Part shown: in pieces, positions 17,506 through 25,293 of the stretch | How the letters are laid out: each line of letters starts with the position of its first letter | How positions within the stretch are numbered: position 1 is the stretch's first letter | Origin: Halovivax ruber XH-70 | GTDB taxonomy: Archaea; Halobacteriota; Halobacteria; Halobacteriales; Natrialbaceae | NCBI RefSeq assembly: GCF_000328525.1 | Contig: NC_019964.1 | Location: forward strand, 3,038,001-3,102,000 | Direction: 5' to 3' | Length of the DNA: 64,000 nt | Notes under the pieces: generated by a model | Databases searched by the model: none | What the model was told of the DNA's origin: nothing | What the model saw: only the letters and a program-made list of their open reading frames with translations | Translations under genes and position numbers: made by a program

Positions 17506-18539
17506 CCAAACGTTCACAGCGACACCGTACTACGTCACTTCCCTTCAGCTATCGAGAGAAGGGAGTCGACTTCGAATTGGACTCGTTCACCGTCGACGAT
17601 GGAGAGCAAAAGACGCTGGAACTGAACCCAGCACAGACAGAGATAGATCTCGCATCGGCGGTATCGGATTCCGACAGTAGTGACGAGCCAGATTGGAGTA
17701 CGATCACTATCCACGGGAAACTTCGTCTGCCCGAGGAGACGGTCCAAGCAGTCTTTCCACAGGACGAGCGGAAGCAACCTCCGGCCAAACTTTACGTCAC
17801 CATTCGCTGTCACGAGACGATCTACCGAGACCGAGCCGTTATCTCAGAGGCGCCTACGACACCTGATGAATACGATGTCGCACTAAAGGTTCCCAAGAAC
17901 GACGTTCGAGGAACTGTCGAACTACGTCCGTATCTAGTTCGTACAGAACCCCATCCAGGAGAAGAATCGGGCAGCTACGCCGATCAAAAGAACTTCCGTG
18001 TCGCCAGTGGGACACTGTACTACCTAGTCATCGATGGGCCTGACGACGAAGGCCGAGCTGCAATCGATGGTGAGCGGGTACGTTTCTCGCAAAACGCTCA
18101 CCTCCCAGACGGGAACAAACTCTACTATCTGGACTTCCGAAACGAGAGCCATCCTAAACTGTGGATAAACTCCGACCATCCCCGTATCGCCGAAGTGCTC
18201 CAGAGTAGAGGATCTGTCGGGGCCGAGGCCCGAATGCGTGACGTGATACTCGACCAGGTGAGCTACGGTGTGTGGGTCCAACTACTCGTTCGAGCAGGGA
18301 GTGCCGTAGACGAAGAGGGAGAAGTCGAGCACGAGTGGCAAGAGATGGTGCTCGAAACGTTCGCCCGCAATCTATACGACGTTAGCGACGTGTCAGAAGC
18401 GACACACCGACTCAGAGACGACCTCTCCGATCCACAGACCATCCCACACGTGATGCAGCGAATCGATAGTGAGCTTCAGGAGTACATCAACCCGAGAGAG
18501 CAACTGATCCATCTCATGGAGGAAGGACTCCAGATCTGA
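17502..18539 (+). CDS. Unknown ~350-aa protein, second gene of GHKL trio, copy B
   Basis: A 345-aa protein of unknown function that starts at a GTG overlapping the ATPase stop. It matches the 356-aa protein at 9518-10588 along its length, including PYLVRTEP near the middle, LYYLDFRNESHPKLWINSDH, and a helical C-terminus with EYINPREQL against QGLLNPGQQL in the other copy. The N-terminal half appears to be a beta-sandwich-like region; no catalytic or nucleic-acid-binding motif stands out. The next gene begins 1 nt after its stop. It probably binds the ATPase, judging by strict co-occurrence in both copies. Confidence 0.6.
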   Translation: MTKRSQRHRTTSLPFSYREKGVDFELDSFTVDDGEQKTLELNPAQTEIDLASAVSDSDSSDEPDWSTITIHGKLRLPEETVQAVFPQDERKQPPAKLYVTIRCHETIYRDRAVISEAPTTPDEYDVALKVPKNDVRGTVELRPYLVRTEPHPGEESGSYADQKNFRVASGTLYYLVIDGPDDEGRAAIDGERVRFSQNAHLPDGNKLYYLDFRNESHPKLWINSDHPRIAEVLQSRGSVGAEARMRDVILDQVSYGVWVQLLVRAGSAVDEEGEVEHEWQEMVLETFARNLYDVSDVSEATHRLRDDLSDPQTIPHVMQRIDSELQEYINPREQLIHLMEEGLQI

Positions 18540-18540
18540 C

Positions 18541-19230
18541 GTGACCGAAACAGAACTACACCGACTGACCGAAGACGGACGTCGCCTGGTGGGCGAGTCC
18601 TTCATGCGAGGCGAGGCGACGCTCACTGAAGAACAGTTGGCCGAGTACGTAGAGACCATGCCTGGTAATCCGACGGCCGATCTCGACAAGATCGATTCGG
18701 CGGTAACCCAAGTGCTAGAGGAGTACCCAGAACACGAGACAGAAATAGATGGTGCACTCGCCGAAGATATTCACCGTGGTCTCGACATCACCAGACGGAC
18801 TGCCGGCGATCCGGGCCTCTGGCACTGGTTAGCAGTCGTCCGGTATCCCGATCTCGTCCGTCATCGCTGGGAGTATCGATCCGAAGAGGCAATGAGGGAG
18901 AAATTCCTCGGCGCTGGATCAGACTTGTACTCGAACGCCATCCATCGTCTTTGGTGGATTGCAGAGCTCACGGCTCGCGATGACGATTATTCGACGACTG
19001 ACGCGGTCTTTGACAACCAGACGATGGTCAACAAAGTGTTCGACCGCTGGTTCGCACGCTATCAGCCTGCAGTTCGAGCCATGTGTGAGGAACTCGAAGA
19101 TGAAAAGTCGAGCGTCATAGACGAGACGACACGGCGGTTCAATCACGCATTGACGAACGTACAACTCGAAGGGTTATCGGAGTCTGACGCACGGGAGATG
19201 GTTCGAAAGATCATCACTGAGTCCCGGTAG
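18541..19230 (+). CDS. DUF6339-like protein, third gene of GHKL trio, copy B
   Basis: A 229-aa counterpart of 8715-9521. It starts at a GTG 1 nt after the preceding stop and shares the blocks DPGLWHWLAVVRYPDLVRHRW, AMREKFLG, LWWIAELTARD and FARYQPAVRAMCEEL. Unlike copy A it is not followed by a DrmE-like gene: it ends the operon, 32 nt from the convergent PD-(D/E)XK-like gene. Base composition changes to markedly higher GC just after this gene. Function unknown. Confidence 0.6.
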   Translation: MTETELHRLTEDGRRLVGESFMRGEATLTEEQLAEYVETMPGNPTADLDKIDSAVTQVLEEYPEHETEIDGALAEDIHRGLDITRRTAGDPGLWHWLAVVRYPDLVRHRWEYRSEEAMREKFLGAGSDLYSNAIHRLWWIAELTARDDDYSTTDAVFDNQTMVNKVFDRWFARYQPAVRAMCEELEDEKSSVIDETTRRFNHALTNVQLEGLSESDAREMVRKIITESR

Positions 19231-19262
19231 TTCAAACCAAACATCCCACAGGAGGAGGCATA

Positions 19263-20102
19263 TCAGTCCCCCAATTCCAACTCGATCACCCGCTCGCGAC
19301 AACTCGACAATTCCTCCACCCCGCCGAGTCGCGCTCTGGGATCCGGAAACGTACATTCGGCGACCTCGAACCGAACCCGTCCCTCGGCCCGTCGACATCG
19401 CAGGTACACTGGCACCAGTTCGATCTCCGCAGGGACCGAGTCGGCGATGGCCAGCAGCGGGTACACCAGTTTGTGTTTCGCGAGCGACGCCCGCGGACCG
19501 GTCTTGGCCTCGATGACGAACAGCGCCAGCTCGCCGTCCCGGCGTTCGGCGAACAGCGTGTCGATCTCGACCTGGCCAGATCGATGCCGAACCGACTCCG
19601 ACAGGTCACTCCGCGGACACACGTCGAACGAGAACGTCGACTGGCCAGTCGCCGGCGGTGCCAGTGCCCCCGTCCGATCGAGATCAAGAGCCTCCGAAAG
19701 TACGCCGGACGCCAGTCCGAGGTTCACGAGTGAAGATTCCGACAGCGAAGGGAGCAACTCGAAGCTCAACAGCCGCTCCCGATCCACCGGCCCGTCCATC
19801 GACGTCGCCTCGACCCCGCAGAAGAGCGCCTCGTCCTCCAGAAAGTACTCCCCAATCCCGTCAGAGGCCTCGACCAGCACGAAGCCCGTCCCGCGGCCGT
19901 CGGGCGCCGATCCCATCCGGAGGACCATCACGTCCTCGTCTCGTAGCCCCGGATCCAGATCCGCGAGCGAATCCACCGAGATGTGTCGCGGCGTCCGCCC
20001 CGCCTCGATCCCGTGGCGGTCGACGTACCCGCGAAAGGACGTCGGACCGAAGACACCCTGCGCCGACTCGCGTAACTCCCTAAGCGCCGACTCGAAGACC
20101 AT
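19263..20102 (-). CDS. PD-(D/E)XK nuclease-like protein
   Basis: A 279-aa protein. Residues 176-200 read GQVEIDTLFAERRDGELALFVIEAK, giving E179, D181, E198 and K200. This is the E...D...ExK arrangement of PD-(D/E)XK nucleases, with a helix (KHKLVYPLLAI) after it as in that fold. The N-terminal 170 residues (GFVLVEASDGIGEYFLEDEALF, PSLSESSLVNLG) are probably a separate domain that I cannot name; DUF6997-type haloarchaeal proteins come to mind. It converges on the last gene of GHKL copy B with 32 bp between stops. Its GC content resembles the chromosome to the right rather than the island, so it may be a resident gene, not a DISARM component. Nuclease activity is plausible from the motif only. 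Confidence 0.5.
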   Translation of the reverse strand: MVFESALRELRESAQGVFGPTSFRGYVDRHGIEAGRTPRHISVDSLADLDPGLRDEDVMVLRMGSAPDGRGTGFVLVEASDGIGEYFLEDEALFCGVEATSMDGPVDRERLLSFELLPSLSESSLVNLGLASGVLSEALDLDRTGALAPPATGQSTFSFDVCPRSDLSESVRHRSGQVEIDTLFAERRDGELALFVIEAKTGPRASLAKHKLVYPLLAIADSVPAEIELVPVYLRCRRAEGRVRFEVAECTFPDPRARLGGVEELSSCRERVIELELGD

Positions 20103-20195
20103 GCCGTAATCCGGTTTTCGAGAGTATACATGAAGACACTGGCCGAACGGGCATCACGTCGGTACACCGTGGCACTCGTTCCCTGCGATGGGAGA

Positions 20196-20645
20196 TCAGG
20201 AGTGGGCGTCCGGTACGCGGACGTATCCGAGCGTATCGAAGTCACAGTCGAACGAGAACACGTGGTCGATATCGTGCGTCTCTGCCAGTGCAGCCGAAAG
20301 GTGATCGACGAGCGAGATGGCTTGATCGTCGTATCGAGCGAACGTTTCGCACGCCGCCTGAAAGGAGCGCTGTTCGTCGGACAGCACGACGAACAGGTCG
20401 CTGTTTCGGATCGTCGAAAGCGCCGTCGACGCGGCAGTGTGGCCGATATTGTACAACAACAGCCGTGTCAATTCGCCGAGGACGTACCGACTGGTGTACA
20501 GTGGTCGATACCGAAGTGAGCCCTCGCGAATGCGCGAGAGAACGGAGACCGTTCGGTCGTGGTGTCTGTCTGCTGAATCGAATCTGGCGTAAAGCGGGCC
20601 GGTATCCACGAACAGTGGGTGAAAATCGACGGTGGAGTCGGTCAT
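20196..20645 (-). CDS. PIN-domain toxin (VapC-like)
   Basis: A 149-aa PIN nuclease. The first acidic residue is in LFVDTGPLYARFD, a mid-domain acidic site in YVLGELTRLL, then DDQAISLVDHLSAALA, and FSFDCDFDTLG at the end. PIN toxins usually cleave tRNA or rRNA with Mg2+ held by these acidic residues. The ATG overlaps the stop of the upstream 92-aa gene (ATGA, 20642-20645), the standard antitoxin-toxin coupling. About 93 bp separate its stop end from the PD-(D/E)XK-like gene start. Confidence 0.75.
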   Translation of the reverse strand: MTDSTVDFHPLFVDTGPLYARFDSADRHHDRTVSVLSRIREGSLRYRPLYTSRYVLGELTRLLLYNIGHTAASTALSTIRNSDLFVVLSDEQRSFQAACETFARYDDQAISLVDHLSAALAETHDIDHVFSFDCDFDTLGYVRVPDAHS

Positions 20646-20920
20646 CGGTCCACGTCGGCCGTTCGGTCGAGCGCGGCATCGACGTCGACGGAGGTGTCGT
20701 CAAGTCCGCTCGAAAACGAGGGTGCGGTAAACAACGGATCTTCGGTTGGGACGGTGTTGGAGTCCCCCGCCAGTTTCGCGTCGAGAGCAGCGAGTGCCTC
20801 CGTTCTGGTCTTCCCGCGAGCACTGACGTTGGTCCCTTCGTCGGTCGCCACCCACCGCTCGTCCTCGTAGGTGAGGTGGATGGCCGTCGAGTCGGGCGTG
20901 TCACCTGTGTCGGTACTCAT
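20642..20920 (-). CDS. Antitoxin of the PIN toxin (HicB-like fold segment)
   Basis: A 92-aa acidic protein upstream of and overlapping the PIN toxin. The phrase HLTYEDERWVATDEGTNVSA followed by GKTRTEALAALDAKLAGDS resembles the strand-strand-helix of HicB-type antitoxins, which haloarchaea often pair with PIN toxins. No DNA-binding helix-turn-helix or AbrB motif is evident. Its role would be to bind and mask the PIN active site and perhaps repress the pair. Confidence 0.6.
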   Translation of the reverse strand: MSTDTGDTPDSTAIHLTYEDERWVATDEGTNVSARGKTRTEALAALDAKLAGDSNTVPTEDPLFTAPSFSSGLDDTSVDVDAALDRTADVDR

Positions 20921-21073
20921 TGGACTGGGTTGGAGTGGAGTCGAGTGCGACGTGGTCGAAGGGGCGTTTCTGATCGATTGTTGGGCACGATCACATATAA
21001 ACCTCCGCCGGTCGCCCCCGACGGAATCGAGTACGCGAGACGCGTTCAGAAGAAGCGACGCCAGTGAATACGC

Positions 21074-21271
21074 CTAGACCCGTTCCGATCGGCCGTCGTC
21101 GACGATCGACTGAAGGGAGTCACCGCCGCTCGTTTCCTGCCTGACGGCCTTCATGTCGACCGTTCGGTCGTGGTCGTCGATCACCGCTCGCATCCGCTCT
21201 CGAAGAGCCTCCGTTCGCGAGGTCCGGATCGCTCGCCGACCCAGGTCTGCAACATCGTCTGCATCGCTCAT
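21074..21271 (-). CDS. Small hypothetical protein, antitoxin-like
   Basis: A 65-aa charged helical protein (DLGRRAIRTSRTEALRERMR). It lies between the DUF433 module and the PIN module without a toxin gene directly downstream; 153 bp without a gene follow its stop. The basic helix and small size would suit an orphan antitoxin, but the family is not recognised and the call rests on context. It starts 9 nt after the end of the degraded toxin frame. Confidence 0.35.
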   Translation of the reverse strand: MSDADDVADLGRRAIRTSRTEALRERMRAVIDDHDRTVDMKAVRQETSGGDSLQSIVDDGRSERV

Positions 21272-21280
21272 ACACCAGTG

Positions 21281-21523
21281 TTAGTCGCCATCACGTAAGA
21301 ACCAGTGGTTAACTGGTTGACACCAGGGCTTGCTCTCGTCGGGTATCGGGCAATGCAGGAGTTTGGCGAGCGCCTGCCTACCAAGCCCCAGAAGGAAGCG
21401 AACACCGTTCTCGAGGGAAGGGCGATCGAGACGCCAATGGAACGACGCTGTAGCCGCGCTCTCGAAGGACCCGCTCGAAGACGCGGCTACAGCGTCGAGC
21501 AGAATTCGGACGTCGGTCGTCAC
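21281..21523 (-). pseudogene. Frameshifted DUF5615 (PIN-like) toxin remnant
   Basis: The GTG start overlaps the DUF433 stop (GTGA at 21520-21523), as for a DUF433-DUF5615 pair. The first 13 residues read TTDVRILLDAVAA, close to the DUF5615 opening VRILLDExxP. The annotated frame then becomes nonsense, while another frame across about 21380-21470 encodes SRVFERVLRERGYSVVPLAS, which is the expected next helix and strand. A single shift therefore separates the two halves. The rest of the domain, including the later acidic residues, is not found in either frame, so the toxin is probably dead. A sequencing error could explain the shift but not the missing C-terminal half. Confidence 0.55.
21443..21497. 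repeat. Perfect 16-bp inverted repeat inside the toxin remnant
   Basis: CGACGCTGTAGCCGCG at 21443-21458 is exactly complementary to CGCGGCTACAGCGTCG at 21482-21497, with a 23-nt loop that itself contains CTCGAAG twice in near copy. The hairpin lies exactly where the DUF5615-like frame breaks. Confidence 0.85.
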
Positions 21524-21792
21524 TGGAGTTCTTTGGGTTTGAGTGAGGCCTCACGCAGGTCCTCGAAGGCCGTCGCGTTTGCGCGTTCCACGCGTCGCAT
21601 CTTGTCGGGATTTGCATACCAGTACGAGAGTGCCTCGTAGACCGCTGCGAGCGACAGGTCGAGCTGATCGGCGACGTACGCCGGTGTGTATCCGCCTTCG
21701 ATCACGCGCCCGGCGACGTGGCGGACACCAACACGAGTCCCGTCGATTCGAGGTTCACCGCCAAGAACCTCGTCATCTCTCGTGATCGTCAT
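21520..21792 (-). CDS. DUF433 antitoxin
   Basis: A 90-aa protein with the DUF433 pattern: GGEPRIDGTRVGVRHVAGRV, a GYTPAYVADQLDLSLAAVYEAL helix-turn-helix segment, and an SYWYANPDKM end. DUF433 proteins are antitoxins or repressors paired with DUF5615 PIN-like toxins. Here the downstream partner at 21281-21523 is broken, leaving an apparently intact antitoxin. It could still repress its own promoter or act on related toxins. Confidence 0.75.
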   Translation of the reverse strand: MTITRDDEVLGGEPRIDGTRVGVRHVAGRVIEGGYTPAYVADQLDLSLAAVYEALSYWYANPDKMRRVERANATAFEDLREASLKPKELQ

Positions 21793-21998
21793 GCGAAAGG
21801 ATTGGACCTCCTCTCGTATACACGGGCGGTCGTGGTCGACTCGTCTTCTAGTATACGGTCACCCGTTCGAACGCTTCGCTCGAGCCCGACCCTGCACAGA
21901 CTGCCAATGGCAACGAAGCAACTCCGTCCCGTTTCCCGGACGCTTCGGCATTCGTGTCAGACCAGACATGTTTATCTCGTCCCGAGGCGTAGCAACGT

Positions 21999-22898
21999 GT
22001 GATAGGTATGGTAGCACATAGCAAAGACACCACCGCTCCCGGAGTTGAAGCATCGATCGACGGGGGAACGGCAACCGAAACCGGGAGACGGCGCAGACCG
22101 ACGTTCGGAGACGAATCCACCATCGCCACGGCCCGCCGGGTCGTGTTCTCTCTCTCGCTCGCCGCTGCAGCCGTGTTGACGATCCTGTTCCTGCCGGAAC
22201 TGCTCGCGCAGCTCGCGACGGGTTGGACCGCGGACGTCGGCGCGGAACTCGGCATCCACCGATTGCACGTGATGGGGATCGCTGCAGTCGTCGCGACGTT
22301 CCTGCTCGGCCTGTTCGCCCAGGCCGTCCGACCGCAATCGCGCGTCGCGTCGATGTGGGGCGCGTTCTCGCTCATCCTGGTCGTCAGCGCCGGCACCGTC
22401 GCGTACGGCGTCGGCCGACCCGAGGAGGTCCTGCCCTTCCTGGCACTGACGACGATCGCACTCGTCACGCACCCGGCTGGTCGGGGATTGTTCCGCCGTG
22501 GACGCGCCACCAGCCTGGCGCTCCTCGCGCTGCTCGGCGTGGCCGCGGTACCGCTCCTCGCGTTCGCCGCGACGCAGTTGCCCCTCTCGACGAACCCAGC
22601 GGATTCACACGCCGTGGAGGGCCACTACGTGATGCTCGCAGGCCTCGCGCTCGCACCCCTCGCCTACGGTATCCCCGCCGCGCTCGGAATGAGAGGCGCG
22701 CGACTCGCAGCGTGGCTCGCCGCGCTGCCGATCGCCTACTACGGACTGCTCTCGCTCTCGTTCCCCGCGCAGGTTGGTTCCACCGGCGTGCTGTGGGGTG
22801 TCGCGGCCGTCGGCTGGGCAGTCGCGTTCGTCGCCGTTGCCGAGTACTCGACGGGCGAACGGACTGGCCGCTCTCGGTTGAGCGCTGCGCGTTCCTGA
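21999..22898 (+). CDS. Multi-pass membrane protein of unknown function
   Basis: Up to 299 aa with an N-terminal 45-residue soluble stretch and about seven hydrophobic segments, for example VVFSLSLAAAAVLTILFLP, VMGIAAVVATFLLGLFAQ and TSLALLALLGVAAVPLLAF. A TATA-like TTTATCTC about 26 nt before the GTG at 21999 would make that GTG a leaderless start; the ATG at 22008 is the alternative. No family motif recognised. The next gene begins 111 nt downstream on the same strand. Confidence 0.6.
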   Translation: MIGMVAHSKDTTAPGVEASIDGGTATETGRRRRPTFGDESTIATARRVVFSLSLAAAAVLTILFLPELLAQLATGWTADVGAELGIHRLHVMGIAAVVATFLLGLFAQAVRPQSRVASMWGAFSLILVVSAGTVAYGVGRPEEVLPFLALTTIALVTHPAGRGLFRRGRATSLALLALLGVAAVPLLAFAATQLPLSTNPADSHAVEGHYVMLAGLALAPLAYGIPAALGMRGARLAAWLAALPIAYYGLLSLSFPAQVGSTGVLWGVAAVGWAVAFVAVAEYSTGERTGRSRLSAARS

Positions 22899-23008
22899 CC
22901 GAGTACTGGACGCGCCCGGCTGGCCCTTCGCAGCGCTGACCGACCGGCGCGGGCCGCCCGAGACGGCCGAACCGTCGAAATTTTGGTGCCCCGACACAGC
23001 CAGCGTGC

Positions 23009-23875
23009 ATGGACGAGGAGACGGTCGGGATCGGGCTGGTCCTCACGGCCGCCATCGGTTTCGGGACGCTCGGCGTGCTGGGTATCCTCGCCGCCGACGC
23101 CGGCCTCTCGATCCCGTCGGTGCTCGCGCTGCGCTTCGCCATCGCCTCGATCCTCCTCTGGACGATCCTGTGGTACCGCGGCCGACTCCGACTGCTCCGC
23201 GGGCGCACGCTCGCCGTCGCGCTCGGACTGGGTGCGGTCGGCTACGCGGCCCAGAGCGGCCTCTACTTCCTCGGGCTGGAGTTCATGACGGCCGGGCTGG
23301 TCGGGATCGTCCTCTTCACCTACCCGGCGTTCGTCGTCGGGTTCGTCCTCCTCACGCACCCCGGCCGGGTGACGGCGACGCTCCTTGCCGCGCTCGGGTG
23401 CTCGCTCGGCGGCGTCGCACTCATCACCGGCGCCGACCCCGCAGGGGCCGATCCGCGGGGCGTTCTCGTGGTACTCGGCGCGGCGATCGTCTACTCGGGA
23501 TACATTCTGGTGAGTCAGCGGGCGCTCGCATCCGTCGACGCCGAGACGCTGACGGCGTTCGTCCTCCCCGCGGCGGCTGCGAGCTTCGTCGCCTTCGGCC
23601 TCGCGACCGACACCCTCGCGGCCCCGGCGAACGCGACCGCGTGGGGCGTTTCCATCGCGATCGCCGTCGTCGCGACCGCGATCCCGGTCCTCGCCTTTTT
23701 CGCCGGCTTAGAGCGGATCGGCGCGAGTCGAGCGAGTATCGTCAGTGCCGCAGAGCCCGCCGTCACCGTCGCCCTCGGCGCGGCCGTCCTCGGCGAGCCG
23801 ATCACGGTCGTGACACTCCTCGGCGGCGCGCTCGTCGTCGTGGGGGTCGTCTTCGTTCAGCGCGAACGGGCGTGA
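23009..23875 (+). CDS. EamA/DMT-family transporter
   Basis: A 288-aa protein with ten predicted membrane helices in two homologous EamA halves (GFGTLGVLGILAADAGLSIP in the first, VYSGYILVSQRALASVDAET opening the second, then GLERIGASRASIVSAAEPAVT and the closing GGALVVVGVVFVQRE). Drug/metabolite transporters of this type export amino acids or other metabolites; the substrate cannot be told. A TATA-like AAATTTTGG about 28 nt before the ATG suggests a leaderless start. Length is normal for the family. Confidence 0.85.
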   Translation: MDEETVGIGLVLTAAIGFGTLGVLGILAADAGLSIPSVLALRFAIASILLWTILWYRGRLRLLRGRTLAVALGLGAVGYAAQSGLYFLGLEFMTAGLVGIVLFTYPAFVVGFVLLTHPGRVTATLLAALGCSLGGVALITGADPAGADPRGVLVVLGAAIVYSGYILVSQRALASVDAETLTAFVLPAAAASFVAFGLATDTLAAPANATAWGVSIAIAVVATAIPVLAFFAGLERIGASRASIVSAAEPAVTVALGAAVLGEPITVVTLLGGALVVVGVVFVQRERA

Positions 23876-23991
23876 CGAGCAGCCGAGTAGATCCAGAAAG
23901 CCATCCTGCCGAGACCGGAAAAGCGGAAAGCCGGACCGAAGAAGTGTCACTTACAAACGAGCACGGCGGAGAGGCGACAACGGCTTCTCGT

Positions 23992-25287
23992 ATGGACGTC
24001 AGAGAAACGCTGACGACGGAGGCGCGCGCCCTGTGGGCGGACGGACGCGGGCCGTCGCTGGCCGTGGTCGCGAGCACGTGGGGACTGTTCGTCGGTGCCC
24101 GGATGATCCTCCCGGTGCTCCTGCCCGACCTCCAGGACGCCTACGGACTCAGCCTCTCGGTCGCCAGCCTCCTCGTGAGCGTCCTCTGGCTGTTCGCCGC
24201 GGTCGGCCAGCTACCCGGCGGACTGCTCGCCGATCGGTACAGCGAACGGGCGGTGATGGCCACCGGCGCAACCATCGTCGCCGTCGCGCTCGGTCTCGTC
24301 GTCACGGCGCCGACACCGATCGTCCTCTTCGCCGCGGTCGCGGTCTGGGGCCTCGGTCACTCGATGTACCCCATCGCGCGGATCACCGTCCTCTCGAAGC
24401 TCTACCCCGACCGGCTGGGGAGCGCCCTCGGCGTGACGATGGCGACTGGCGACGTCGGCCAGACGATTCTGCCACCGATCGCGGTCGCCGTCGCCGCCGC
24501 GGTCGCCTGGCAGGCGGGCCTCGGCTTCGTCGCGCCGCTGTTGCTCGTGGGCGCCCTCGCACTCTTCGTCGCCGTTCCCGCGACTGGGCCAGAAGCGATG
24601 GACGGCCAGAGTACCGCGACCGACGATGACGGCCCCCACAGTACCGACGCTCCAGCGGCGACTGACGGCACAGGGGCCGACTCAGACGAGGGCGTCCTCC
24701 GAGAGACGCTGGCGGTCTTCGGTGAGTTACGCGACCCCTCGCTCGGGTTCATGACGGTCATCCTCTTTCTGTACATCTTCATCTGGCAGTCGGTGACGGC
24801 GCTGTATCCCACCTACCTGGAGACGGTGAAGGGACTCTCACCCGCCACCACGAGTTTGCTCTTCGGCTTCTTCTTCGCGGTCGGCGTCGTCGTCAAACCC
24901 GTCGCGGGCGCCGCCTACGACCGAATCGGGATGCGAGGGGCGCTGGTGGCCGTCCTCGCCCCGCCGGCGGTCGGCCTCGCGATCTTACCGTTCGTCTCCG
25001 GGCTCTGGTTGCTCGTCCCGACGACGGCCCTGATCAGTACGATGCTCGGTTCCGGCGCGGTCACGCAGTCGTTCATCGCCGACGCGTTCACCGAGGAGCG
25101 CAAGGGGACCGGGCTCGGCGTCGTCCGGACGACGACGGCGACCCTCGGTGCCGCCGGGCCGGTCGTCTTCGGCGTCCTCGGCGACAACGGCTACTTCGAC
25201 GAGGGCTACCTCCTCCTGGCCGCGATCATGGCCGCCGTCGTCGGCCTCACGCTGGTGATGCCGGAGACGGACACCGATGCGAACTGA
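23992..25287 (+). CDS. Major facilitator superfamily transporter
   Basis: A 431-aa, 12-helix MFS protein. The loop 2-3 signature GGLLADRYSERAVM and an ARITVLSKLYPDR loop are present; a hydrophilic, acidic central loop with Asp/Ser/Thr repeats separates the two halves, as in haloarchaeal MFS proteins. The ATG at 23992 is chosen because it is followed by the amphipathic start of helix 1. The same frame is open far upstream, but only as an antisense-frame shadow of the EamA gene. Substrate unknown; the pattern fits the nitrate/sugar-phosphate-like or drug-efflux branches equally well. Confidence 0.85.
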   Translation: MDVRETLTTEARALWADGRGPSLAVVASTWGLFVGARMILPVLLPDLQDAYGLSLSVASLLVSVLWLFAAVGQLPGGLLADRYSERAVMATGATIVAVALGLVVTAPTPIVLFAAVAVWGLGHSMYPIARITVLSKLYPDRLGSALGVTMATGDVGQTILPPIAVAVAAAVAWQAGLGFVAPLLLVGALALFVAVPATGPEAMDGQSTATDDDGPHSTDAPAATDGTGADSDEGVLRETLAVFGELRDPSLGFMTVILFLYIFIWQSVTALYPTYLETVKGLSPATTSLLFGFFFAVGVVVKPVAGAAYDRIGMRGALVAVLAPPAVGLAILPFVSGLWLLVPTTALISTMLGSGAVTQSFIADAFTEERKGTGLGVVRTTTATLGAAGPVVFGVLGDNGYFDEGYLLLAAIMAAVVGLTLVMPETDTDAN

Positions 25288-25293
25288 GCTGCC

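Noticed and set aside
23005..25287. A 760-codon plus-strand frame spanning the EamA and MFS genes
   Set aside because: Its first 330 codons are an off-frame reading of the EamA gene, rich in Arg/Pro/Gly; the real protein is the MFS transporter from the ATG at 23992.
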